Of a stretch of DNA of 44,991 bases, positions 1 to 8,328 are shown one piece after another; the stretch's first letter is position 1, and each line of letters starts with the position of its first letter. The notes beneath the pieces were generated by a model that was not told the DNA's origin, did not search any database, and saw only the letters and a program-made list of their open reading frames with translations. The DNA comes from Methylomicrobium sp. Lineage in GTDB: Bacteria; Pseudomonadota; Gammaproteobacteria; Methylococcales; Methylomonadaceae. Made by a program: the position numbers and the translations under genes. The stretch spans positions 1 to 44,991 of the forward strand of contig JAGXSU010000149.1 in the NCBI GenBank assembly GCA_018333785.1, given 5' to 3'.

Positions 1-88
1 ATAAACCGGCAATAAATGCGATTAAGTTGTCAGAAATCAATGAGTCAGCCGAGTGCAAAATCATTGTCCAGTTCAATTGATCGTTCAT
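1..88 (-). CDS. 5' end of an unidentified minus-strand gene (partial)
   Basis: An open frame runs from an ATG at 88 leftwards out of the window without a stop. The visible 29 residues begin MNDQLNWTMILHSADS. The ATG is preceded on the minus strand by AAGGAC about six bases upstream, a good ribosome binding site, which is the main reason to think it is real. There are too few residues to name a family. The 322 bases between this gene and the next would serve as a divergent promoter region. Confidence 0.5.
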   Translation of the reverse strand, partial: MNDQLNWTMILHSADSLISDNLIAFIAGL

Positions 89-311
89 GATAATGTCCTT
101 AATTTTATTTCAATGCCGAATGATGCCTGGGGATTAAGGTTTTGCTCAATTATTTTGAGTGTCATGGTACTGTGCTCTTATAAACAATAATAAGCAGAGT
201 GCTTTCAGTCATTTATGAAAGGTTGACTGAGAATCCTGATATCAGAAGGAAGCGGGAAATTCTGATGGCAGTTTCATTCACCTGATGATAATCCATAAGA
301 CTTACAATCGC

Positions 312-327
312 CTTACTCTTGAGTAAG
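312..327. repeat. Short perfect hairpin in the divergent promoter region
   Basis: CTTACTC, two bases, then GAGTAAG form a 7-bp stem. A second arm, GACTTAC at 299-305, can pair with GTAAGTC at 323-329, so two mutually exclusive hairpins are possible. The rest of 89-410 is AT-rich, and I saw no convincing promoter in it. Confidence 0.3.
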
Positions 328-410
328 TCGGGTATTTGTCTTTTAGTGGCTTATTATTTTATCGAGTTTGCCGATATGCTTAAGAGAGCTGCTTATGAAG
401 GAGGTACAAG

Positions 411-1064
411 ATGAAAATCAATAATCAACCGTTCGGTCAGACGGTCAGTCAATTGGCCAAAGAGCCTGCTGATAAATCCGAAGCGCCTTTTGGAAAAAAA
501 GTGTCGGAACTCGCTCATGCAAAAAATTCAGAACAAGTTAAAGCTCCGGATGTTTCTCCTAAAGAGGTGCTCAATCAAGGTATTCTCGAGGCTTCTTATG
601 AGATGAGTCTGACATCGGGTAATCAATCGTTAACTCTGATCTATAAAGCGGCTTTAGAAGGTATTAACGCGGAATTGAAAGCTGAATTTGGCGATGATGC
701 GCTGCAGAAAGCTTATGATGAGGGTATCGATGTTTCTCCCGAGGCAACCGCCGATCGTATCGTTAAATTCGGAACTGCCTTTTTTGAACAATACCGCGCA
801 AATCACAGCGAATTATCGGATGAAGACGCTATGGGGCAATTTGTTCAATTAATTGGTGGGGGCATTGACAAGGGCTTTAGCGAAGCAAAAGATATTCTAA
901 AGGGATTACAGGTGCTGGAAGGTAATGTTGCAGATAATATTGACAAGACTTATGAACTGGTTCACGTCGGCCTGAAAGCCTTTGCTGAAAACTATAAGAA
1001 AACACCTGTTTCCGGGCTGGAGTCTTCGCCAGGTTCCACGGTTGGAGAAACAGCCATTAGCTGA
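411..1064 (+). CDS. DUF5610-type domain protein
   Basis: A 217-residue soluble protein without signal peptide or membrane segment. The first 50 residues are low in complexity and contain two similar pieces, FGQTVSQLA (8-16) and FGKKVSELA (27-35), so the N-terminus carries a short internal repeat. From about residue 50 the sequence is helical and fits my recollection of DUF5610, with blocks such as GIDVSPEATADRIVKF and GIDKGFSEAKDIL. The function of that family is not known to me. The start is secure: AGGAGGT sits six bases before the ATG. It stands alone, with about 200 bases to the next gene. The family assignment is from memory of its pattern and has not been searched. Confidence 0.75.
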   Translation: MKINNQPFGQTVSQLAKEPADKSEAPFGKKVSELAHAKNSEQVKAPDVSPKEVLNQGILEASYEMSLTSGNQSLTLIYKAALEGINAELKAEFGDDALQKAYDEGIDVSPEATADRIVKFGTAFFEQYRANHSELSDEDAMGQFVQLIGGGIDKGFSEAKDILKGLQVLEGNVADNIDKTYELVHVGLKAFAENYKKTPVSGLESSPGSTVGETAIS

Positions 1065-1266
1065 TGAGCCTAAAAACAGCCATTAACCCATCATGATTGA
1101 AGCGCCACCCGTCCCGACCATGAAAGCAATGTCGCAGGCCTAAATTGTTGCGCTTATGCAACTCAGATACTTTCACGATTTTCCTGACGGGCTTATGGAT
1201 CTAGCTGAATCATCTTGCTAATCAGGTGATTGTTTCAAGAGAGGTATTAATTTTGTTTCTGAAAGT

Positions 1267-1917
1267 ATGTTAGAAATTACCGCCGTCGCTATGGCGACAC
1301 TGTTTGTGACTATCGGTCCGTTGGATGTGGCTGCGGTCTTTGCGGTGTTGACTGCCGATGCATCATCTGACGAAACGTCCACCTATGCATGGCGAGGGAC
1401 GCTGATTGCCTCGGCAATCTTATTTGTATTTGCTTTGACAGGGGATTTTTTATTAACCGGGCTGGGAATATCGATGCCTGCGTTAAGAACATCGGGTGGG
1501 ATTCTGCTGTTTCTGATTGCCATTGATATGGTTTTTGTACGTTCATCAGGTGCGACTTCTACCACCGACGAAGAAACACATGAAGCCCGGGTGAAAGGTG
1601 ATATTTCGGTGTTTCCCTTGGCGACTCCGCTGATTGCCGGCCCCGGTGCAATGGGAGCTGTGGTTTTATTAATGGCTCAGGCAAAGGATAACTGGGTCCA
1701 TCAAATGATCATTTTGGGCTCATTATTTCTGATGATGTTGTTGACTTTGGTGGTATTGCTGACGGCGAGCCGAATTCAACGATTCTTGGGTGTTACGGGT
1801 ATTCAGGTCATCACCCGCATCTCCGGTATTTTGTTGTCGGCCTTGGCCGTTCAGTTTATTTTTGATGGAATTGCGCAAAGCGGCTTACTCACTCCGATTG
1901 CGGCAAATGGCGGTTAG
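1267..1917 (+). CDS. MarC-family integral membrane protein
   Basis: A 216-residue hydrophobic protein with about six membrane segments, the usual size and plan of the MarC (UPF0056) family. The block PLATPLIAGPGAMGAVVLL near residues 117-135 is the family's typical conserved stretch, and the N-terminal TIGPLDVAAVFAVLTA matches the family's first segment. The physiological role is unsettled; the old link to multiple antibiotic resistance is not supported in the literature. Ribosome binding signal before the ATG is weak (GAGAGG about 20 bases away), so the start is less certain than the identity. It converges on the next gene with only three bases between stop codons. Confidence 0.85.
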   Translation: MLEITAVAMATLFVTIGPLDVAAVFAVLTADASSDETSTYAWRGTLIASAILFVFALTGDFLLTGLGISMPALRTSGGILLFLIAIDMVFVRSSGATSTTDEETHEARVKGDISVFPLATPLIAGPGAMGAVVLLMAQAKDNWVHQMIILGSLFLMMLLTLVVLLTASRIQRFLGVTGIQVITRISGILLSALAVQFIFDGIAQSGLLTPIAANGG

Positions 1918-1920
1918 CAA

Positions 1921-3003
1921 TCAGACTGCCAAATCAATTTGTTGCACAGTTCCGGCTGATCCGTTTTCATTAAGGAACAGTCCCGTGCTTTTGATTTGTC
2001 CATAAAGCTGGTTTTGACTGTTTTTGAGTGAAAAGCCGGTACTGGTCTGGCCGAGATAAATTGCGCCGATTTCTTTTTCAGCCAGTGTGCTTAAGGTGTC
2101 GCGACCTTGTTCATCTTTTGTCCAGATTCGAAGATCTTTATAAATGCCATCATTTTCATCGATCCATAAATTACTGTCATCATCGTGGGCGGCTAACTCT
2201 GCGAAGCCATCGCCGCTGACTGCGCCAAACAGTTCCTGGCCGTTATTCACGCTGCCATCGCGGTTTTTATCGATCACCAGAAAGCCGCTGCCGGAACGGA
2301 CAAATGCTATTTGATCTTCGGTGCCATCAGAATCAATGTCGAAACTGAATTTTGTATCGGTGAGTTGCGCGGCTTGGTCATTGAAATTAAGCACTAAAGG
2401 GTCTTTCATTACGGCATCACCCAAGCGAATGCTGAACTCATTCTGTTCAAAATATTCCCGGCTCATGGTCAAGTGAACTGACAAGTGAAGGGCTTTTCCG
2501 TCTGCGGTGTTTACGATTCCCTTGGCTGAAAATGCAGTCTGTTCTGCTTCGTAAACCGTTTCAACCCGATGATATTCGAACCCGAAACCTGACGTGGGGT
2601 TAGGTGGTGCCTGAGTGGTCCTTGTATTCGCATCAGGCGAAGTAATTTGCTGCTGTTCATGATCTGACTCCAACGGACTGATGCCGGTGAGATGGATTTT
2701 TTGGCCTGTTAATGCTTCCAACATGCGTTTCATGATTTGAAGACGAGGATCATTTTCCAGTGCTTTTTCCGGATCAATTTCGCTACTGGGTTGGGCTTTG
2801 GTTTTTGGGGCTTCGCTGAAATTAGGACTGGAAAGGCTCACTCTATCAGCTATCAGCCGGTTATTTTGCGTTCGTTGCGCTTCAGATAAGGCTTCATTCT
2901 GTTGTTGGCGGCCAATCCATACGTTCAACGATTCACGGGTTGTTCGTGTTTCAGTTGCTGAACGTTGGCTGGAAAGCTGGATAGTCGAACTCTCAATTTT
3001 CAT
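1921..3003 (-). CDS. Hypothetical protein with Asp-rich Ca-binding-like loops
   Basis: Not a family I can name. I chose the ATG at 3003 (360 residues, starting MKIESSTIQLSS) over one 17 codons upstream because AGGGGGG lies about six bases before it. Residues 1-140 are polar, rich in Q, S, T and P, and probably disordered. Residues 140-210 look like a beta-rich domain. Residues 221-290 hold three Asp-rich loops: DIDSDGTED (222-230), DKNRDGSVNNGQELFG (245-260) and DDDSNLWIDENDG (274-286). Such loops resemble EF-hand-like or dockerin-like calcium sites seen in bacterial surface and secreted proteins. There is no signal peptide, so cytoplasmic location or type I-like export are both possible; that part is inference. 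Confidence 0.7.
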   Translation of the reverse strand: MKIESSTIQLSSQRSATETRTTRESLNVWIGRQQQNEALSEAQRTQNNRLIADRVSLSSPNFSEAPKTKAQPSSEIDPEKALENDPRLQIMKRMLEALTGQKIHLTGISPLESDHEQQQITSPDANTRTTQAPPNPTSGFGFEYHRVETVYEAEQTAFSAKGIVNTADGKALHLSVHLTMSREYFEQNEFSIRLGDAVMKDPLVLNFNDQAAQLTDTKFSFDIDSDGTEDQIAFVRSGSGFLVIDKNRDGSVNNGQELFGAVSGDGFAELAAHDDDSNLWIDENDGIYKDLRIWTKDEQGRDTLSTLAEKEIGAIYLGQTSTGFSLKNSQNQLYGQIKSTGLFLNENGSAGTVQQIDLAV

Positions 3004-3149
3004 CTGTGCCCCCCTGTAAAAGATCGGATTCGCCAGCCATGTTATCGGCCGCATACAGAATTATGAGAGATATATAAGCCTATTTTTTTTAAATGACTAA
3101 GACAGAAGGGTGAGTATTCTTTGGGTGCCTGAGATCGGGGCGATGAAAT

Positions 3150-3176
3150 CAATGCGTTGAACGGTTCAACGCATTG
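3150..3176. repeat. Perfect 13-bp inverted repeat
   Basis: CAATGCGTTGAAC (3150-3162), one base, then GTTCAACGCATTG (3164-3176). It lies just downstream of the minus-strand transpeptidase gene and upstream of the minus-strand hypothetical gene. No T-run follows on the minus strand, so it is either a weak terminator, a mRNA-end hairpin or an operator. Confidence 0.6.
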
Positions 3177-3239
3177 CTTCTTTCGTGGTCTTTGCTCACC
3201 CTTTATTCCAGGGACGAGGAGTTACCTTTCGTGTTGAGA

Positions 3240-5090
3240 TTATTCTTTTAAAGGCAGTTTGTCGTCGCCAAATGAGAAGAAAGGAAAACGTAAACTTTTT
3301 GTTTCAGCGGGTAGGGCTTGCGGAATAACGGCCTCAACCTTGACCTCAACCGGAATATCCGGTTTTGGAGGTTCTGTAACCAAGTCGGCTTTGGGTGGCT
3401 CAGGAGTGGGAACGGGAAGCGTCGGAGTTTGCTTAACCGACGTTATTTTTTCCAACGCACTCATTAACTGACGGTCACGGTCATAAATGTCTCTTAGGAA
3501 ATGGACGGAGCCGTCCTCATCCGCCCATGTTGTCCAGTAAGCAATATGGACAGGTATGGGATTGAGAAGTGTCACTGTTTTTTTATCCGTGCTTTTTAAC
3601 GCACTCTGAATCACTTCGGGTGCCAAGCGTGTGTTATTTTCAAGTACGGCATTTAGCAAAGTGTGGGGCTGAGAAACACGAATACAACCTGAACTGAAGG
3701 ACCGCTCGCTTCTTTTGAAAAGATTAGGTTCCGAGGTGTCATGCAGATAAACATTATGCTTGTTGGGTAGCATAAACTTGATCTTTCCCAATGCGTTGTT
3801 TGATCCGGGTTTTTGCACGATGCGGAAAGGAAAATTGTTGGGATTGATGCCCGACCAGTTGACCGAGTAAGGATTGATTTCTACGGCATTGGCTCCTTGG
3901 CCGCTATAAAGCACCATATTGTGCCGTTTCAGATAAGAAGGATCCCTTCTTAGGATGGGTAATTTATCTTTGCCGGCAATGCTTTTTGGCACAGTCCAGG
4001 TTGGATTGATGACAAGGTAGGTCATGTTTTCGGTAAAAATAGGGGTTTCCCGGGTAGTTTTTCCTACAATTACCGGCATTTCCAAAACGGTTTTGTCATT
4101 TTCTTTCATGGTCAGTTTGTAGCCGGGGATATTGACCATGATATGCCGATTGCCAAGTTCTGAAGGAAGCCAGCGCCAACGCTCAAGGTTAGCGATAATC
4201 TGTCCAATGCGTTCGTCGACACTGATATTCAAGGCCTGTTGAGTTCCTGTTCCTATCACGCCATCACCCTCAAGGCCGTGGCGTTTTTGGAACCGGACTA
4301 CAGCCTGTTTTAGTTTTTCATCATAGATTTTACTTTTGGTGTTATCTTCCGGAGAGGCATCACCCGTCGCTATCAGTCTTTCGCGCAGTTGAATGACGCG
4401 GTTGTCACTGGCGCCCTTGGTGAGTTTGGGGCCTTCGGGTACTCGAGCCCAGCCGCCCGTGCGTTGGATGCTTCGGTATTCAGCAAGCGTTTTGAGCAGT
4501 GACTGATAGCCTGCGTGCCGGGGAATCAATTGCGTCAACGATTCTTCAACGTTGTTGTTTTCCAATGCGCTTTTTAGCAGTCCCAGTAAATCGGTTGAAC
4601 GTTTTCCCGCCCGCCATTCGGGTCTGAGTGTTTCGGTATTGACCTGGCCGAAAAGGATGTGAGAACTGTAGGTCAGGAAGGCATCGGTTAGCATTAAATC
4701 AAGATCAACCCACGCGGATGAGTTGCCGCTGCCGCTATTGAGTTCGGTCAATAACTCTGTAATTGCCGAAGTATGATAAACCTCGGGGTTCATGCCGTGC
4801 TCTTCAGTATGCGCCAAAGCCTGTCTTAGCGCTTGAATGGCGGGTATCAGTTTTTCGCTGTTACTCCAGGCGGGCTGATAAAGGCGTTCAGAATAAAACT
4901 TGATCATTTCCTCTTGGGCATGCAGGGTTTTTTGCTTGACGACCATGGGTGTTCCGGCCATGGCTGATTCGAAGCGTTCCCTGATTTGATCTTCAAAGCT
5001 GCTCTCATTGGCATGAGCAGAAAATATGAATAAAAACACGCAGCTCAGGATTGCGAATCGGTTGATTACGTCGTTATATTTTCTATGCAT
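3240..5090 (-). CDS. ldtD: L,D-transpeptidase, YcbB/LdtD type
   Basis: A 616-residue periplasmic enzyme expected to make 3-3 (DAP-DAP) cross-links in peptidoglycan. A signal peptide or N-terminal anchor covers residues 11-27 (hydrophobic, ending SAHA). An N-terminal scaffold domain follows, then a peptidoglycan-binding helical domain near 226-290 (FQKRHGLEGDGVIG). The YkuD catalytic domain spans about 316-485 with His450 in YLHDTSEP and the nucleophile Cys469 in SFSSGCIRV. The length is close to E. coli YcbB. After residue about 545 a Pro/Glu/Lys-rich tail of some 70 residues is appended, likely flexible. No strong ribosome binding site was seen before the ATG. It lies downstream of queG on the same strand with a 128-base gap. 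Confidence 0.9.
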   Translation of the reverse strand: MHRKYNDVINRFAILSCVFLFIFSAHANESSFEDQIRERFESAMAGTPMVVKQKTLHAQEEMIKFYSERLYQPAWSNSEKLIPAIQALRQALAHTEEHGMNPEVYHTSAITELLTELNSGSGNSSAWVDLDLMLTDAFLTYSSHILFGQVNTETLRPEWRAGKRSTDLLGLLKSALENNNVEESLTQLIPRHAGYQSLLKTLAEYRSIQRTGGWARVPEGPKLTKGASDNRVIQLRERLIATGDASPEDNTKSKIYDEKLKQAVVRFQKRHGLEGDGVIGTGTQQALNISVDERIGQIIANLERWRWLPSELGNRHIMVNIPGYKLTMKENDKTVLEMPVIVGKTTRETPIFTENMTYLVINPTWTVPKSIAGKDKLPILRRDPSYLKRHNMVLYSGQGANAVEINPYSVNWSGINPNNFPFRIVQKPGSNNALGKIKFMLPNKHNVYLHDTSEPNLFKRSERSFSSGCIRVSQPHTLLNAVLENNTRLAPEVIQSALKSTDKKTVTLLNPIPVHIAYWTTWADEDGSVHFLRDIYDRDRQLMSALEKITSVKQTPTLPVPTPEPPKADLVTEPPKPDIPVEVKVEAVIPQALPAETKSLRFPFFSFGDDKLPLKE

Positions 5091-5218
5091 TTTTGAGGCA
5101 ACTTTTTCTTAAATTTAGTAAGGCAATAAATCCCTGTAAAGATACTCTAAGCTGGCGTTTAAAGCCAGTCTAACCTGATTTCAAAGAGAGCTTTCGAGTT
5201 AAGTCCAGCCTAGTATCA

Positions 5219-6301
5219 TCAAGCTGATTTATCCAATTTATCCTGTTGGCGATCGATAGCCCAGATGACATGCTCTCTGACCACTTCTGAGTCATGCGAG
5301 CGATGTTTGTTGAGTTTCTGAATTATCTCTTCAGATGGGGGGGCATTTCCCAATGCGACGGCAATGTTTCTTAGCCAGCGCGTATGTCCGATCCGGCGAA
5401 TTGCCGAGCCTTCCGTATGTGTTAGAAATGCGGATTCATCCCAGTCGAAAAGATCCAGCAATTGCCTGCTGTTAAGCCGATGACGAGGACTGAAATCCTT
5501 TTCTGAAGTCAATCTGGCAAAACGGTTCCAGGGGCAAATCAACTGGCAATCGTCGCAGCCGTATATCCGGTTTCCGATCAGCGGTCTCAACGCTTCAGGA
5601 ATGGATCCTTGTAACTCTATCGTAAGATAGGAGACGCATAATCTTGCATCAACCTGATAAGGTGCCACAATGGCCCGGGTCGGGCAGATGTCGATACAGG
5701 CAGCACAGTCTCCACAGTGAGATGTGGCCGGCACATCAGCAGGCAAGGGTAAGTCGGAGTAAATTTCGCCAAGAAAAAACCAGGATCCGGCTTTTCGGTT
5801 GATGAGATTGCTGTGTTTGCCAATCCAGCCGATGCCTGCTTTTTCGGCAATCGCCTTTTCCATGACCGGTGCGCTATCGGTAAACACGCGATAACCGAAA
5901 GGCCCTGTAATTTCGTGAATACGATCGGCTAGTTTTTGAAGACGAGACCGTAATACTTTGTGGTAGTCACGGCCTAATGCATAGCGGGATATGTATGCAG
6001 CGAGAGGCGCCTCGAGGTTTTGGGTCATGACCGGACCTGCTTCGGTCTGGTAATCCATTCGAACGGAAATGATGCTTTGGGTACCGGGTTCCAGCAGTGC
6101 TGGCCGTGTCCGATTAAGACCATGCCGCGACATATAACTCATTTCGCCCTGATAGCCATTCTGCAGCCAGTTTTCAAGATGTTCTTCGGCTTCGCTGAGA
6201 TTGGTGTCGCTAATCCCGACTTGCTGAAAGCCTAACTCAAGGCCCCAGGACTTGATTTGATGGGTTAGTCCGGCAAAATCGGTGAGAGTTTGTGTGTTCA
6301 T
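5219..6301 (-). CDS. queG: Epoxyqueuosine reductase QueG
   Basis: Cobalamin-dependent iron-sulfur enzyme that reduces epoxyqueuosine to queuosine in tRNA, the last step of the pathway. The 360-residue length is normal. Two [4Fe-4S] sets are visible: Cys196, 199, 202 and 206 (CGDCAACIDICP) and Cys222, 249, 252 and 256 (YGCDDCQLICPWN). Asp142 in TDSAPVMEKA matches the proposed catalytic acid. The C-terminal part is a HEAT-like helical stretch. It is divergent from nnr with 59 bases between starts, the same neighbours as in E. coli. Confidence 0.96.
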   Translation of the reverse strand: MNTQTLTDFAGLTHQIKSWGLELGFQQVGISDTNLSEAEEHLENWLQNGYQGEMSYMSRHGLNRTRPALLEPGTQSIISVRMDYQTEAGPVMTQNLEAPLAAYISRYALGRDYHKVLRSRLQKLADRIHEITGPFGYRVFTDSAPVMEKAIAEKAGIGWIGKHSNLINRKAGSWFFLGEIYSDLPLPADVPATSHCGDCAACIDICPTRAIVAPYQVDARLCVSYLTIELQGSIPEALRPLIGNRIYGCDDCQLICPWNRFARLTSEKDFSPRHRLNSRQLLDLFDWDESAFLTHTEGSAIRRIGHTRWLRNIAVALGNAPPSEEIIQKLNKHRSHDSEVVREHVIWAIDRQQDKLDKSA

Positions 6302-6360
6302 AGCAAATAATAGAAAATAATCAATACTTATCAGGTTTTAACAATTTAAGTAAACATATC

Positions 6361-7827
6361 ATGCATGATCTACCTATAGCACTTTATCGTGTCAATCAAG
6401 TAAGAGCGTTCGATCGTATCGCGATCGAAGAATATGGCATTGCCGGCTATGACTTAATGTCAAGAGCGGGTGACTTTATTTTTAATACCTTAATAAACAA
6501 CTGTCCTGATCGCCGGAACTGGGCTGTTTTTTGCGGGGGCGGCAATAATGGCGGGGACGGTTACGTCGTTGCCAGGCTTGCATTGGCAGCGGGTATAAAC
6601 GTCTGTGTTTATTCGATGGTGGACGGTGGGACACTCAAGGGCGATGCCCGTCTGGCTTTTGAGGCTTACACACTTGCTGGCGGGACTTTCAAGCCATTCA
6701 TGCCGGACTCAGCGCTTGAAGCCGATTTAATTGTGGATGCCTTATTGGGTTCAGGATTGGATCGGCCTGTTTCAGGGCTTTATGCAAAGGCCATTGACGC
6801 AATCAATGCCTCTGACACTACGGTGGTCGCGGCGGATATACCTTCAGGCCTAAACGCCGATACAGGCAAAGTGATGGGGACTGCTGTCAAAGCAGATTAC
6901 ACCCTATCGCTGGTTGGACTGAAACAAGGTCTGTTCACCGGTGATGCTCCGGATTTCTGCGGAACCATCCTCTTTTCGGATCTCGATATTCCTCAGCAGG
7001 TTTTCGAAAGACAGCCCTGTTCAGCGCGCCGTTTGATGCCTATTCCGTTTGCCCGGCGCAGCCGCTGTGCACATAAGGGGGTAAACGGCCATGTATTGAT
7101 TGTTGGTGGCGATTATGGTTTTTCGGGTGCGGTTAGATTGGCAGCCGAAGCCGCTCTGAGAACAGGGGCGGGTTTGGTGAGTGTCGCAACACGGCCCGAG
7201 CACGCATTCACTTTGAACCTGGATAGGCCGGAGATCATGTGCCATGGCATTTCTGATGCCTATCAGTTGAGTGAGCGAATAAAGCATGCCAGTGTCATTG
7301 TGCTGGGTCCCGGGTTGGGCACCCAGCTTTGGGGGCGGTCTTTGTTTGATGTCGTTTTGCAGTCTGATAAGCCGATTGTTATGGATGCCGATGGGCTCAA
7401 TACTTTGTCAAGAGCGACTATTCACCGTGAGAACTGGGTACTGACGCCGCATCCTGGCGAAGCGTCAAGATTGTTGACCGCGTCGATTGCCGCTATTGAA
7501 GCTGACCGGTTTTATGCCGCAAGTGAAATGCAAAAAGCCTACGGCGGTCTGGTCGTGTTAAAAGGCGCAGGTACTTTAGTTGCCAACAAAACAGATGTTG
7601 TGATTTCACCCACCGGTAATCCCGGTATGGCGTCTGGGGGCATGGGGGATGTGCTTTCCGGAGTGATTGGCGGCTTGATTGCCCAAGGATTCAGTTTGCA
7701 GGCTGCCGCAGAACAAGGGGTTTATATTCATGGACAGGCCGGAGATTTAGCTGCCCAGGCGGGTGGTGAAAGGGGCTTGTTAGCGGGGGATTTGATGTCT
7801 TATTTGAGACGGTTGGTGAACGAGTGA
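6361..7827 (+). CDS. nnr: Bifunctional NAD(P)HX epimerase / dehydratase
   Basis: Repairs hydrated NADH and NADPH. The N-terminal half (about 1-215) is the YjeF/NnrE epimerase domain with GGGNNGGDG at residues 59-67. The C-terminal half (about 225-488) is the ribokinase-like ADP/ATP-dependent dehydratase NnrD, with GNPGMASGGMGD at 419-430 whose last Asp430 is the catalytic residue. The 488-residue length equals that of fused family members. The stop overlaps the start of tsaE by four bases, so the two are co-translated; tsaE and amiB follow in the same order as in E. coli. Confidence 0.96.
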   Translation: MHDLPIALYRVNQVRAFDRIAIEEYGIAGYDLMSRAGDFIFNTLINNCPDRRNWAVFCGGGNNGGDGYVVARLALAAGINVCVYSMVDGGTLKGDARLAFEAYTLAGGTFKPFMPDSALEADLIVDALLGSGLDRPVSGLYAKAIDAINASDTTVVAADIPSGLNADTGKVMGTAVKADYTLSLVGLKQGLFTGDAPDFCGTILFSDLDIPQQVFERQPCSARRLMPIPFARRSRCAHKGVNGHVLIVGGDYGFSGAVRLAAEAALRTGAGLVSVATRPEHAFTLNLDRPEIMCHGISDAYQLSERIKHASVIVLGPGLGTQLWGRSLFDVVLQSDKPIVMDADGLNTLSRATIHRENWVLTPHPGEASRLLTASIAAIEADRFYAASEMQKAYGGLVVLKGAGTLVANKTDVVISPTGNPGMASGGMGDVLSGVIGGLIAQGFSLQAAAEQGVYIHGQAGDLAAQAGGERGLLAGDLMSYLRRLVNE

Positions 7828-8270
7828 TTGTCGAGCTGCAAGATTCCGAAGCAACTGAGGCGTCAGGTGCACATTTATGGCCGCTGTTGCCGGAAAAATG
7901 CATCATTTACCTGCAGGGTCAGCTGGGGGCGGGCAAGACAACTTTTGTCAGAGGATTGTTGAGAGCAGCCGGTTATCAGGGGGTGGTTAAAAGCCCTACC
8001 TATACCGTCGTCGAGGAGTATGTAACAGGCGATCGCACACTGTTTCATTTTGACTTGTATAGAATAAAAGATCCTGAAGAATTGATCTGGATGGGTATCG
8101 AAGATTATCTGGCGCAAGAGGCTGTCTGTTTGTTTGAATGGCCTGAAATGGGGCAGGGCATTTTACCCGAGGCTGATCTGATGATCCGTCTGGACTTACT
8201 GGGACAAGGACGATCCCTGCAAATGGAGTGGCGAGATGAGGTGATAAAAAATAATTCCAAACTGATATGA
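7824..8270 (+). CDS. tsaE: tRNA threonylcarbamoyladenosine biosynthesis ATPase TsaE
   Basis: Small P-loop ATPase that works with TsaB and TsaD to make the t6A37 modification on ANN-decoding tRNAs. 148 residues, normal size. Walker A is GQLGAGKTT at residues 32-40, and the family block SPTYTVVEEY follows at 57-66, then FHFDLYRI and the FEWPE element. The start is a GTG inside the nnr stop (GTGA overlap), and no in-frame ATG gives a plausible alternative. Confidence 0.95.
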   Translation: MIVELQDSEATEASGAHLWPLLPEKCIIYLQGQLGAGKTTFVRGLLRAAGYQGVVKSPTYTVVEEYVTGDRTLFHFDLYRIKDPEELIWMGIEDYLAQEAVCLFEWPEMGQGILPEADLMIRLDLLGQGRSLQMEWRDEVIKNNSKLI

Positions 8271-8328
8271 AAAAACAAAGACATATTGTTATACTTTAAT
8301 CCAATTTATTATTATTTCAGGTAAATAT

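Noticed and set aside
357-378. GCCGATAT upstream of the DUF5610-type gene as a sigma-28 -10 element
   Set aside because: The -10 is good, but there is no TAAAGTTT-like element at the required 11-base distance; the nearest similar bases abut the -10.
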